Origin: Zantedeschia hybrid cultivar
Lineage: Eukaryota > Streptophyta > Magnoliopsida > Alismatales > Araceae
Direction of reading: 5' to 3'
Assembly: GCA_030544215.1 (NCBI GenBank)
Contig: JARZZO010000004.1
Location: 48,535,980 to 48,599,979 of the forward strand
DNA length: 64,000 nucleotides
Positions within the stretch are counted from its first letter, which is position 1. The number at the start of each line of letters is the position of its first letter. The position numbers and the translations under genes are program-made. The notes under the pieces were generated by a model, which was given only the letters and a program-made list of their open reading frames with translations, made no database searches and was not told the DNA's origin. Shown piece by piece: positions 34,685-47,488 of the stretch.

Positions 34685-36426
34685 CGTTGGCTGGGAATTA
34701 GAAACATGCCAAAATAAGAAACTCCAGTGTGAAAAAATGAGGTAAGGGGCAAACCTACGTAGCAGCGGTGCTAGTCAGGGTGGTGCAATGGAGGGGAGCA
34801 GCAGGCAGGCTGCTCGACAACATGGAGGGGGGCAATAGTGTTGTTCTCTCATCCATCAACGGGGTTAGGGTGCAATACCAAGTAGGCAAGTCCCATCGAC
34901 CATGCTCATCTCCTGGATCGGCGGCGATTGCAGCGTCTCGTGGTCACCACCGGCGGGGCTCAACTCTTATGTTTTGTCAACAACATCAGTCCGCTCATTC
35001 GCCGATAGGGTGCTTCCCCCCCATTCTAATCTCCTAGTTGTTGACAATGTCAGACGGGGACTCGTAGAGGGGTGGCACAGTACGAGCATGGGGTGGCCAG
35101 CATCGACGAGTGTTGTTGGCAGGGTCGATGGTTTTTCTTTCTTTCTTTTTTTTTTTTTGGAGGAGGGGGGGGGGGGGGGGGTCACCGATGGTGAATGCAA
35201 TAGGAGGGGGAGGACGATGAGGATGAGGCCAACACTGCACATGGACAGGGTGCCCGGTGGTGGGTGTCGCTAGTGGGATTGATGATGGTGGGATGGTGGA
35301 GGAATAGTGGAGAGCGAGGATGGGGTGGACAACGAAGAGGAGTGGTACCGCACTAGGAGGGAATGGCTGGCAGCGGTGTTGTTGTTGGTGCAGGCAGAGA
35401 GAGATAGGGGAGGGGGTGTTTTGATTTGGAAATATGGGACATCCACATCGAAATTCACAAAAGCTTCGTCAAATCTAGATCTATATGTTGATTAGAGTAG
35501 AGGACTCATATTCAGGTCTGAATCTAATAATTTGGATGCGGGTACTAATCCGATCCAGGTCGAATCTTACTTGGATCCGACCAATTTGCACCCCTAATCA
35601 TAGGTATATTTTTTATTGTGTTTCCTAACTGTTCGTGGTGCCAAGTACTATCCAACTCATGGTACTTGCCATGCCATGTGATTGGGTACTCTGGATCTCC
35701 TGAAGACAAGGGTGATGTATGGTTTATGATATGCAAGTGTTGGCTCTTAGTGATATGGCCTCCAGCCGGGATCATGAACTAAGTGCCATTTGTATGTTTA
35801 GTTTCGATACCACGATCTATCATTCTATATTTTATTATAATATATTTTTAATATCACCATGAGTTTTGTAACTTGAGTAGTACGAAGAAGCGTCGCTGAT
35901 TCGGTAAGATTAAATAAGAAATAACCTTAGATTCTTGGATCAAAGTGAATTAAGTAATTGAAGAGGTAAGTGTTTAACAAATTTCTGATAAATGGAAAAA
36001 TTCATGACTGATGAGAAGAATTCAAGATGTTGTTCTTCAAAGGTAAGAATGTCTAGAACTAAGTTAAGTAGGAATTAGCTAGAACAAATTGGAGATCGAA
36101 AATAGAAATCATAGAATAACTATTCGAGTGAAAAGGAAAACAATGAGAGTTTTGTGACTTGGAATGTTTTAAGGTTGGCAAAATTAGAGTGATTATTATA
36201 AGATCGACTGGTGAGGAGCGACCCTTTCTTATAGAGACTAATTAAGACAATCTAGATCGACACAATGTTAGAGTGAGACCATCAAGTCCGGATATAAGAA
36301 ACTTTAATACATAAGAGTTAGGTCCTATAGTATAGATTTCTATCGGAATCGACTTGTGTGTCCCATCCTATGTTCATGTCATTTTGAATGTCATCATGCG
36401 GGATATATTTATAATAGAGAAATGTT
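34685..36426. other. Intergenic stretch upstream of CBL
   Basis: No gene recognised. A pure G run (about 35164-35182) and T run occur near 35150. Short frames at 34768-35273 have no domain. Confidence 0.4.
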
Positions 36427-36618
36427 ACTATATAAGTCTTTTTATCATCTTATTTGTCACATTCGTTGTGGGTTGTTTGATTATTTGATCAGATAAATTT
36501 TTTTTAAAAAAATATTTTTAATACAACTTTTATTATAATTAAAAATGTATTTAATATTTTTTTTATCAAATAATCGAACAACTTTCAGTAAGTATAATAA
36601 GATGATAAGAGTATATAC
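36427..36618. repeat. MITE-like inverted repeat in the CBL promoter
   Basis: The two halves (about 36427-36500 and 36555-36618) are reverse complements, sharing TTATCATCTTATT, GTTGTTTGATTATTTGAT and an outer TATATA. The core is AT-rich. It ends about 200 bp before the first plausible start codon of CBL and supplies a GAGTATATACCC motif that could act as a TATA element. Confidence 0.65.
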
Positions 36619-36946
36619 CCAAATCCTCAAAACCTGGTTCGGACTCTCGACTCTCAAGTACGCTGTTTCTGCACTGGAAACACGTCCATGTTCGCACTTC
36701 GAAAGCTAAAGAAGGCGGACGCCATTCTTTCCCGGCGCTGCCTTTAGCTGTCCATCGTGTCCGCCCTCGCCGCCGCTGGAGCAAAGAAACCCTAGTAGCA
36801 CCCGAAGCTCGATTTCCGATGCCTTGCGCCGCCGCCCACGCCGTCAGCCTCCTGCCGCCGCCGTCGAGCCCGTCTTCTCAACCCGGCGGCGATCGCACCG
36901 TTGCTGCCGCTGCCGCCGCCCGCGCCGCCGTTGCCGTACGTGATGG

Positions 36947-37229
36947 ATGGCTTACTCTCTTGGTCGTGTTCACGTTTCCATGGTTTGTGTGCTCATCAGT
37001 TCACGGTCGCTTCGATCGAAGGGCCTTGCCAGGCGCTGGGGCTCCGGGTGCTGCTCGGCTTCTCCGGGCACCGGGAACCTGTCCTTCGGAGCGGCGGCGG
37101 CGTGTCGCCGGAGATTCCAGCCGAGGTGCCTCGGGAAGTGGGGTAGAGACGGAGACGTGCTCATGAACGCGACGGCGTTCGTGGGCGGCGAATTAGAAGA
37201 GCGTCTGGAGGAGTCTCCGGCGGAACCCG
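36947..37229 (+). CDS. CBL: CBL exon 1 (transit peptide)
   Basis: This is the only frame whose donor (CCCG|GTATTT) joins exon 2 in phase. It gives EESPAEP, then V-V-E-P across the junction. An in-frame stop at 36941 fixes ATG 36947 as the first possible start in this frame. An alternative ATG at 36819 opens another frame with a more typical Ala/Pro/Ser-rich start, but cannot reach this frame without an unseen splice or a frameshift. Confidence 0.7.
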
Positions 37230-40200
37230 GTATTTCCGTGGAAAAAAAAAGTTAGGATCTTTGGTTGTTTGATGCGTGTCCTTGTTGAGATGTGAATTTT
37301 GGTTTCCGTTGTGATCTGCAGTTGTGGAGCCGAAGGAGCCCAGCATTTCCACTGTTCTGACTAGTTTCGGGAACTCGTTCGATCCGTATGGTGCCGTTAG
37401 TACTCCGCTTTACCAGACTGCAACCTTTGAGCAGGTAACATTACATGCTGTACAAAGCTGCGCTGCAGTGCTTCCCTGTCACTCTTTGGTTCATACCCAA
37501 GGCATGGGCATGCTTTATTGAATTTGGCATTCCTTTATACCATGTTCGGTTGCAACTTAAGAAAGCCTGGATGGAGTTATCATAAATGCATTTGCTGTAA
37601 ACTCATATTTGGTTTTTCTGCATGAATCTAATTGGATTTATGAGGGGCTCCTCACTTAGCAAACTTGAACAAGATTTTGAGTTTCTTCAATGCATGGAAT
37701 ACTGTGTCATATGTCTGATCCGATTGGATTTGGGCTTGTCCGATCCAAACCTGATTCCCCATGCCCTGATCTCAGTGTGGATTGAGTGATTGCTCGGATT
37801 GGCCGATGTGGGGTGGATCAGTCTCAGATCAGCCAGTCCGCATGATCCACCACTGGGTCGGCTGATGTGCATTGATTCAGATTAGTTATTGGAACTCCAA
37901 CAGGGGATCAATGGACCCAATCTGCATGGACCAGCCAATCCACATTGATCTGGATAGCTGTTGGAGCTCTACAGTAGACCAATGCTAACCACGGCTAGCT
38001 AGTCTCCAACAAGTCAGAAAACACATCTAGGGGAGGTTTTTGAGTCAATGCTAAACTTGAGTTAGTCTATGGTAAATTCATTTTCTAACCATAGAAACCA
38101 AGGTTATCCTAGAAAACAAGTTTATGTAAACTTAAAGTTCTTATGGCTTGCACCCAAATATGTCAGTGGAGTTGCCCTGTTACTACTAGGTTTATGGTCT
38201 AGGGTGTGTTTTATTGAATATGGCATTCCTTTAAAATACTGTAGAACACTAAAAATACTGCATTTTATGTCTCATGCAAATGTGGTGTTTCAAAGCATAT
38301 GCAGCATTTTACATCAAACCAAATGGCACCTAGACTGTTTGAAGATAATTAAATTCATTTCACAACAGTAGCTAGCAGTCTTACTGTGCTGTCTGCGAAC
38401 ATGTTGTTCAGGTCTATTCTGATATATGTAAGGTACTTAGCATGGTAATATGCAAAAGGACATGTGCATAAGTAACAATACTTGCCTCATTGCAGATCAA
38501 TGACTGCAGTGCAGATTTCACTCTTTATGTATAGTCCAATCAGTATTTAGATGAGATCTTGACTGACTTCCAAGGAAAGGGGGCAGTGGAAAGGGTAGAC
38601 TTTTGATGTGAAATTGATGAAAATCTCCACTATGATCATGCCTGGATGAGATTTCTTTGGTGTTCGAATTTAACCCAAAAAATGGGAGGGGAGTATTGTT
38701 GGCATGTTGCTGGTGATGCCATTTCCCTATTTCTGATTTAGAAGCTCCTTGGATGTACAGGAAAAGCTAGGCAGAATTCTTCTCTTACAATACAGTAGGT
38801 GGCCAATGCTGAATTTAAGATGCAGGCATTTCATTTCATGTTCATGACATGTTCTGTGTAATTACAGAAGACTTGTGTGACATCCTTAATTTAACTCTTT
38901 GCTTTTCTTTACACATGCTTTTCTAGCCTTCTGCAACAGAGAATGGTCCTTATGACTATACAAGAAGTGGAAATCCAACTCGAGATGTTCTGGAAAGGTA
39001 CAGATAAAAGCTTTATCTTTTATTGAATTTACAACAGCTTGTAGTATAGCTTTTCTAAATACTTTCTCACTTCTGTTTATTTTTTAGCAAATACTTTATC
39101 ATTTTCATGTATGAAGTTTCTTGCTTTAAGTTCCTCATGTAATCAGGCTTTTGGCCAAGCTTGAGAAGGCGGACCGAGCATTTTGCTTTACCAGTGGAAT
39201 GGCAGCTTTAGCTGCTGTCACTCATCTTCTTGAAAATGGTACTAATCAGGTTTTGTCATATTCATTTTGATTTCTATGGCATGCTTCAACACCTTTGCTC
39301 ATTCAGGAATTCTGATATCAGGCCAGGATATTGTTGCTGGGGATGACATATATGGTGGGTCTGACAGGCTCCTCTCACGGGTGATCCCAAAGAGAGGAAT
39401 CACAGTAAAGTAAGGCTTGCAGTTTGATTCCTTAGGATCTTGCTTATCCTTTTGTTTCTTATTCATTGAGGTGATTGCTATGACTTTGTGTGCACCCAAG
39501 CGTGTAATGCTTTTATTTATTTGAAACAGACGTGTTAACACAACTGATCTGGCAGAGGTTGCATCTGCAATTGGTCCCAGCACAAAGCTTGTGTGGCTAG
39601 AGAGTCCAACAAATCCTCGCCAGCTAATTTCTGATATACGTGTAAGGAATACTTTTTGCACCTCAATAGGAGCATTTTCTTAGCCAGCTATTTGGAAAAT
39701 ATTTTACATGGTGGAAATTGGGTTTTGAACAGTGAATATGGAGTTGTCTGCATCACATGCAGAGTAGATTATGGTCAAATTGTTGATTGAAACTGTTTCA
39801 TTGCATGGCTGTGTAGAATCATGCCATTTCCCTTTTTTTTAAAAAAATATGCATTGAGAACTCTGAATAAGCTGGAATATTATGTGTTGCATACTTGCAT
39901 CTCACAGTGTCATGTGGTTTATGAAGTCTGTTAATATATGATTATATATGATAGTCTGACATAAATAATCATAGTCCTCTTTGGTCATCATCATTGTTAT
40001 AAGCCTTACCCTCTCAATCTGTGGTTGGATGCATCAAATAAGGCTTCCAAGGATCTGGCAATTTTCCCGACTGGCTACCATTCCAAGCATCTGCAAATTT
40101 GTTTTAATGAGTAACTTACCTGACATTAGCTGTCTAATACAGGAAGATTTGTTTGATTGATAGCAGGAACATTTACCTTAGAACAGGTAGGGTTGTAAAT

Positions 40201-43200
40201 GAAGCAATACGCTCGATGAACAGCTTGCAAGACTGCTAGATAATAGCTCGACTCGGCTCATTTATTAAGCTAAATAAACAAGTTCGAACAAAAATTTGAG
40301 CTCGGTTCATTAAACGAGCCAAGTTTGAACATAAGTAAGCTCGGCTCGATTATGTTCACGAACAAGCTCGTGTAATACTCATTAAGAACTTGTTTAAGTA
40401 CTCATTAAGACCTCTTTTAAGTACTCATAGAATTATTCTATTCATGAATAAACTTAATTAATAAGATATTTAATGTCTTACAGTGTTTTCTATCAAATAA
40501 CTAAGGGTGCAAACAACTTGGTACTTGCCATGGTTTGGCTTGAGTTCATAAATTTTAGTTAAAAAAATTTATGGATTAAATATATGATGGATTCATTGGG
40601 CTCACAAGCTACTCAATACTCGGCTCGAGCTCGTTTAATATCTAAATGAGCCAAGCCTGAACAAATATCATAAATGCTTGGCTCGAACTTGAACTTGAAA
40701 AAGGTAAAACTCGGCTCATTTACACCCCTAAGAATATGCAAGTATTCTATCTAAAGTTTGTATGATAATCAGCTTGATAGTGTGGCCCATCATGTTTTGT
40801 GCTGCAAATTCAGGGAATCGGGGTTGGACTTGTAAGGGGATTTGTAGACATCTAAGTTGTCCAACCAGATTTCCATCTTGGATGCGCGCTTGGGAATTCA
40901 TGTAGCCCTGCATTGGACAACTTTGTACAAATTTCACCTAGTGTGGGTGGAATCCCATGTGCTAGGCAGAGTTCCAATGCATGGGTGCCTATGTAGTTAA
41001 GGCGACCGATGCTCTCACCTAGGTGATGAGGCGTGTGCGCACGTTGCTTTGGGCCTTGTTGCCTAGGCGATCGAGGGAAACGCCCGCATCACTTAAGGCG
41101 AGCGCCTCATGCTGCCTCTCTCGCCTCGGCCCGCTTCTCTCGCCCCAGTTATGCGCCAATCGGTGGCCCATTGACCCGATCCCACTAAAGCTTGGCCCAC
41201 TCACCACACCTACATAGTAAAGAACCTTAACGAGGCCGGCTCATTCGCAATCGAGGCCCCCCTCCTTCGTGATCGTGGTAGAGGCAAGTAGGGTTCACTC
41301 GTGTCCAGTGGCGAGGGCAACTGTTCGGCGGCAAAAGCGGCAGCGACCATGTGCGATGATGACGGCGGTGATGGCGTCCAACAAGGAGGACGACGACGAT
41401 GATTGCATCCTGCGGGGACGATAACGATGAGTGTGTCCAACGAGGATGATGACCACATCTACGTCTAACGAGAACGACGAGGACAACTGTGACTGTGTTC
41501 AACGAGGGTGACAACGATGATGATGATGGCTCATTCGGTAGCGAGGTAGGTCCTCTCTCCTCTCCTATCTCTCTCTCTCTTTGTCGCTCTCATTCTCTCT
41601 CTCTCTCCTATATGTTCCTCTCTCTCACTCTCTGTCCTTCTCACAGTGTATGTAGAGGGTTGAAGCCCTCTCTCTATCCTTCTATCCCCCCCTCTCTCTC
41701 TCTCTCTCTCTTACTCTCTGTCTCTATCTCTCCCTCTCTCTCTCTGGAAAGGGCTTCGGCCTCTCTATCTCTCTCACTCTTTGCCTTTCTCCCTCTCCCT
41801 TTCTCTCTCAGAGTGTCTCTGTGTGTCTGAAGAGGGACGATGCCCCCCCTCTCTCTCTTTCACTCTATGTACCTCTCTCTCACTCTCTATCTCTGTCTCT
41901 TTCTCTTTCTGTCTTTGATGAGGGCTTTGGCCTCTCTATCTCTCTCACTCTTTGCAAAATTGTCATTATGGTGGGTTTATTCAGTAGCAAAATTTTTGTG
42001 ATTTAGTTGATTGCATATTTGATTTGATTAAATTTTATTTCAATTGGCTTGATTTAAAATTATTTAGTTATATTTGAGTTAAGGAATATTGCATTTGTAT
42101 GATTTTATTTGTATTTCTAAGATTTTATATAAATATCTATATATATATATATTAAAAAATATCGTCTCAAATGCTTAGTCCATCGCCTAGACGTTTGAGG
42201 CTGAGGCGACCCCTTGGTCGCCTCGGTCACCTCACGCGTCATGCCTTTGACTACATATATGGGTGTGGATCCTCGTTGGTGTGACTCCCTTTTAATGCTG
42301 GGCAGGGCCATTGGAGTAAACCTGGTGCCGTTGCATTATGTCTGATCAAGGTACTTAGCTAGCTCTTGACACATAAGAGAGGGAATTGTTTGCCTATCTA
42401 TCTATCTATCTATCCATCCATCCATCTTTATGTATATATATGTAGATATAGATAGATAGAAGAATGCTGCTACGTGGTTCACTACAATACATGCGGTTTG
42501 ATTGCATGCACTGTTTTAGACCCACTCCCCATATTTAAAAAAAAATAAAATTCACCAATTTTTTTGACATATCTAATTAGCCCCTTAGGGTTATTTCCAT
42601 CCATTGAGGCTTTGCTTTCACAGTCTAATTAAGTCCGATCTTGAAACTCAATCTTAGTTGTCTATCGGGTACTTGTAGATCCCAATTTAAAAAAAAAAAC
42701 AAAATATGAAAAAGTAGTTAACAAATAGGAAATTGGTTAGATTACCCTTGGGGTTGTTCCCATCCCTTGTGATTTTAGTATTCATCACCACTTGCTCTCA
42801 CCCAACTAGACGGCTACAATCAATTCAAATATGATCGGACAGTGAAATTTAAGCTCCAAGGATGAAAATTACCCTTAGGGAGGGGGGGGGGGGGGGGGCG
42901 CTCATATATATATATATGAGAGAGAGAGATGCTGAAATATGGCCAAGGCCCTAAATACAGGCTGGCCATATTGCTGGCACCCAGTGACATGGATTGCGGA
43001 ATCGGCCGATTCCAACTCGAATCGGCCGATTCGAGTCAGAATCGGCGGGTTCCGAGCCGAGTTGGGGGGGAAATTACTGTTCCCCCCACCGATTTTTTTT
43101 TTTTAAAAAAAAACGGCAGAAATCGGCCCGAACCGGACCAAATCGGGTCCGGACCGGCCAGATCGGCCGGTCCGGACCCGACCTGGTCCGGTTCGGGCCG

Positions 43201-46200
43201 GTCCCGATCTCCCCTTTAAGGGGGGATCGGGAACCAGACGCCAGCAGCATTTCTGCTGCTGGCGCTCGGCCCTTCCCCACTCCCCAGCCCCTCCCCGGCT
43301 CGCCGCCGGCCTGTCGCCGCCGGCCCGCCGCCGCCAGCCCGCCGCCGCCGGCCCTCTCTCTATCTCTCTCTCTCTCTTTTTCTCTCTCTTTTCTATTTTT
43401 TTTTGAGATATCGAGCAAAAGGAGGGGATTTTCATCCCGTCATCGTCGGCCGACCGTCCGGGAGCCGCCGCCGCCGCCGCTGTGGTCGCCGTCGCCGCCG
43501 CCCTCGACGTCGGATTTTTTGTTCGCATTCCGATCCGAGTTTAGGTATATTTCGAATTAATTTTTTAAAATTCTAAAAAAATTAGAAATGATGTATGATT
43601 GTGTTTATGGTGTAGATCTCTTAATATTTAGGTTGAAATTTTTTTTAGCATGTTGATTAGACAAAATTCTCAAAATTAGCCCTAATTAGGAGTTAAAAAT
43701 TGGGGCTTTTGTATGATTAGTGTGATTAAGGTTCAATTGAGTGTGCCAACCACTCAATTGAACTTGTTAGGACATAAATGTGTATTTTTTTGCATTAATT
43801 GCATGTTATTAGCGTTAATTAGTTAAAATTAACCCTAATTAGGGGTTAAAAATTGAGGCTTTTATATGATTAGCGTGATTAAGGTTCAATTGAGTGTGCC
43901 AACCACTCAATTGAACTTGTTAGGACATAAATGTATATTTTTTTTGCATTAATTGCATGTTATTAGCGTTAATTAGTTAAAATTAACCTTAATTAGGGGT
44001 TAAAAATTGGGGCTTTTATATGATTAGCGTGATTAAGGTTCAATTGAGTGTGCCAACCACTCAATTGAACTTGTTAGGACATAAATGTGTATTTTTTTGT
44101 ATTAATTACATGTTATTAGCGTTAATTAGTTAAAATTAACCCTAATTAGGAGTTAAAAATTGGGGCTTTTATATGATTAGCGTGATTAAGGTTCAATTGA
44201 GTGTGCCAACCACTCAATTGAACTTGTTAGGACATAAATGTGCATTTTTTTGTATTAATTGCCTGTTATTAGCGTTAATTAGTTAAAATTAACCATAATT
44301 AAGTGTTAAAAATTGGGGCTTTTGTATGATTAGTGTGATTAAGGTTCAATTGAGTCTGCCAACCACTCAATTGAACTTGTTAGAACCTGATTGCATTTTT
44401 GTGTTTTTATGTTATGCAGGAATATGGCAGAACAGGATGTGGAGCAACATGGTGCTGATCCTGGTTGGCAGCATTGCACACTAGTGGACAGTGTTAGGAG
44501 GAGGGTCAAATGCAACTGGTGTGGAAAGGAGATGGGTGGTGGCATCTATCGCCTAAAAAATCATCTTGCTGGCATATCAGGAGATGTCAGTAGATGTGAG
44601 TCAGTCCTGCTGGCCTTGAAGAAGGAAATGAGGGCTTATATGATAGGTAAAAAGGTACACAAAGATTTATCATCTCAACAACACATGGATTTGCAAGATG
44701 AGATATCAGGGCACCAAAGACGAAGGGATTACAGTCTACCTGTTCAGCGCCCGATCAATTTAGATGATGATGATGAGGAGGAGGAGGATGAGGAGGATCC
44801 AGATGACTCTGATGCAGAGTACACCAGAGCTGTTCGTGCCAGTTTGCGGACAAATAGAGAAGATGAGGACCGGCGAAGAGGTATAGGATCATCAGGTGGA
44901 TCAATGCCTGCTGCTTCTCAGCCTGGGATATTCGTTCCTAGGGGTTCTTCTGGTCGCAGGACTGCTAGTTCTATATTGAGTTGTGGACGGACATCAGATG
45001 TGGCACGCGGTCCTATGGACCAATTTTTGTACAGATCAAGGTCTGCCAGACAGCCTGGAATCAAGCAAACATTAAAAGGAGTCAAGGCATCAGCAAAAAA
45101 TGCCTTGAAAGGAATTGTGAAATGGTTTTTACATGCAGGTGTGCCAGCACATGCCGCATCTAGTCCATATTTTCAGACGATGGTGGATGCAATTGCAGAT
45201 GCTGGACCTGGTGTAAAGGCCCCCACAGCTCGCTACATTTATGATGTTGGGCTTGAAGAAGAGTATAATGACTTGAAGGTATGGGTCGACAACTTCAAAA
45301 ATGTGTGGAGGGAGCGTGGTTGTACCATCATGTGTGATGGTTGGATAGGGACCACAAGAAGATCCATGATTAATTTTCTTGTGTATTGCAGCGAGGGCAC
45401 TATTTTTTTGAAGTCTGTGGATGCCTGAAACAGAATAAAGAATGCTAATTATTTGTACAGGCTAATGGATGACGTGGTGGAGGAAATTGGTGAAGAAAAT
45501 GTTGTGCAGATAGTCACTGACAACGAAGCAAGCTATAAAACAGCCGGTAATTTGTTGATGCAGAAGAGACACCATTTGTACTGGGTGCCTTGTGCAACAC
45601 ATTCTGTTGACTTGATGATGGAGGACATAGGTAGAGATCCTTTTGTTGCTGAGGTGGTACAACATGCTCAGATGATCACGAGATTTATTTATAGTCACAA
45701 CATGATCTTACATATGATGAGAGAACATACAGGTGGACGGGATCTTCTTCGTGCTGGCCCTACTAGATTTGCATCCAACTTCATTTCTTTAGAGAGCCTG
45801 AGTAAATACAAGCATCAGTTGGCCTAGTTAGTCCACTCTGACGAGTTTCTGGCACATATAGGGACACTGAGAGCCGATGCTAGAGAAGTTGCCTTGACAG
45901 TGCAATCGCTAGTTGGGGAGAGAAGTTTTTGGGATAAGGTTTCGCGCTATCTGAAAGTGGTTGAGCCTCTGGTACGTGTTCTGAGGTTAGTTGATGGAGA
46001 TGATAAAAATGACATGGGATATTTGTATGAGGCCATGGATAGAGCAAAGGAGCAATTGAGCGAAAGCCTTCTTACTTCTCATGACAAATGGTAGAGGATC
46101 ATCGATAATAGATGGGAGTCGACTCTTCATCATGATCTTCATACTGCTGGTTAATTCTTCATCTATTTAAGTTGATTTTATGTTATTAATTTTGTTTACA

Positions 46201-47450
46201 TTTAATTTTATAACTAATTAAAATTCAATTTATATGCAGGATATTTTTTCAACCCAAAGTATCAGTATAGTGAGGGCGTGCATAATGACGGAGAGGTCCT
46301 TCGAGGCACAACTAATGTGATTACTAGAATATCAAGGAATACGAATGAAAGGATAGATGCCTTAGCAGAGGTACCGTACAAAGTAGGAGTTTATGAAAAT
46401 GCATGCGTCTATCATTAACTTATGTTATTTATATTTATTTTGTAGATGGAGAGATTTAAATTGAAGATTGGCATTTATGGAGATGATGACGTCAGGGCTG
46501 CAGTAACGAGGACAACTCCAGGTGAATTACATAATAAATAGTCAAATATTAAATTTAATGATTGGCATTTATGATTATTGATATCGTCGTCTTCTTTTTT
46601 TTTGAACAGCTGAATGGTGGATCCAGATTAATTACAGACAAGCTGCCACAAATCCTTTGGCGTATGTTGCAGTGCGAGTACTCAGTCAAACCACTTCTTC
46701 CAGTCAATGTGAAAGAAACTGGAGTACATTCAGTCTCATTCACACGAAGGTTCGTAACAGATTGGGGGTTTCTAGGCTGGAGAAGTTGGTGTACTGTCAC
46801 TACAACATGCGTCTAAAAATCAGGCAGATTCAGGAAAGACAGAGGTTTGAAAGACAGAGATTCATGGAGTTTGCTGGCAGACCAGTTGATGAGCCTGTAC
46901 ATCAGATTGATATTGATGAACTGTTAGATGAAGAACACCCACTGCATTCTTAGGTGGAGAGCAGAGCAGCCAGAGATGCACAGCCTGAGTTTGATCCTCA
47001 GGATCGGAGTTGGGCAGAAGGTGAATTAGATGCAGTAGTTGCTCGAGATCCTGAATTTCAGACAACACAAGAAGGAGGTGCACTAGTTCTGCAGAGGCGC
47101 CGAAAGTCAGCCACACTAGAAGACACTGCTAGAACTTCTGCCTCTCAGCCAGCACTCAGGAGATCAGCTACGCAGGTGGATCCACAAAGAAGATAGGAGA
47201 AAGAGCCAGCGAGACCTTCATTGCAGTCATCGAGCAGCAAAAAGAGAAAACAATCAAAAGGAAAGTCTAAACAACGAGTGGACCCATCAAAAGGAAAAGA
47301 AGAGAGAGTTCAGCAGATTGGAGAGACACTTGAGGACACTTCAGTTTTACCACCTCACTTGGCCAGCATGTACGAGGCAGAAAGACAAACCTACAGACGT
47401 AGAAGAAGGCGATTGAGGAAAACAAGCTAAGTGCGGAGTGATGACTCCAC

Positions 47451-47488
<38 letters not shown>

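Noticed and set aside
43074..43560. Pro/Arg-rich frames of up to 188 codons on both strands
   Set aside because: They lie in the GC-rich non-coding leader of hAT element Z, upstream of the transposase start.
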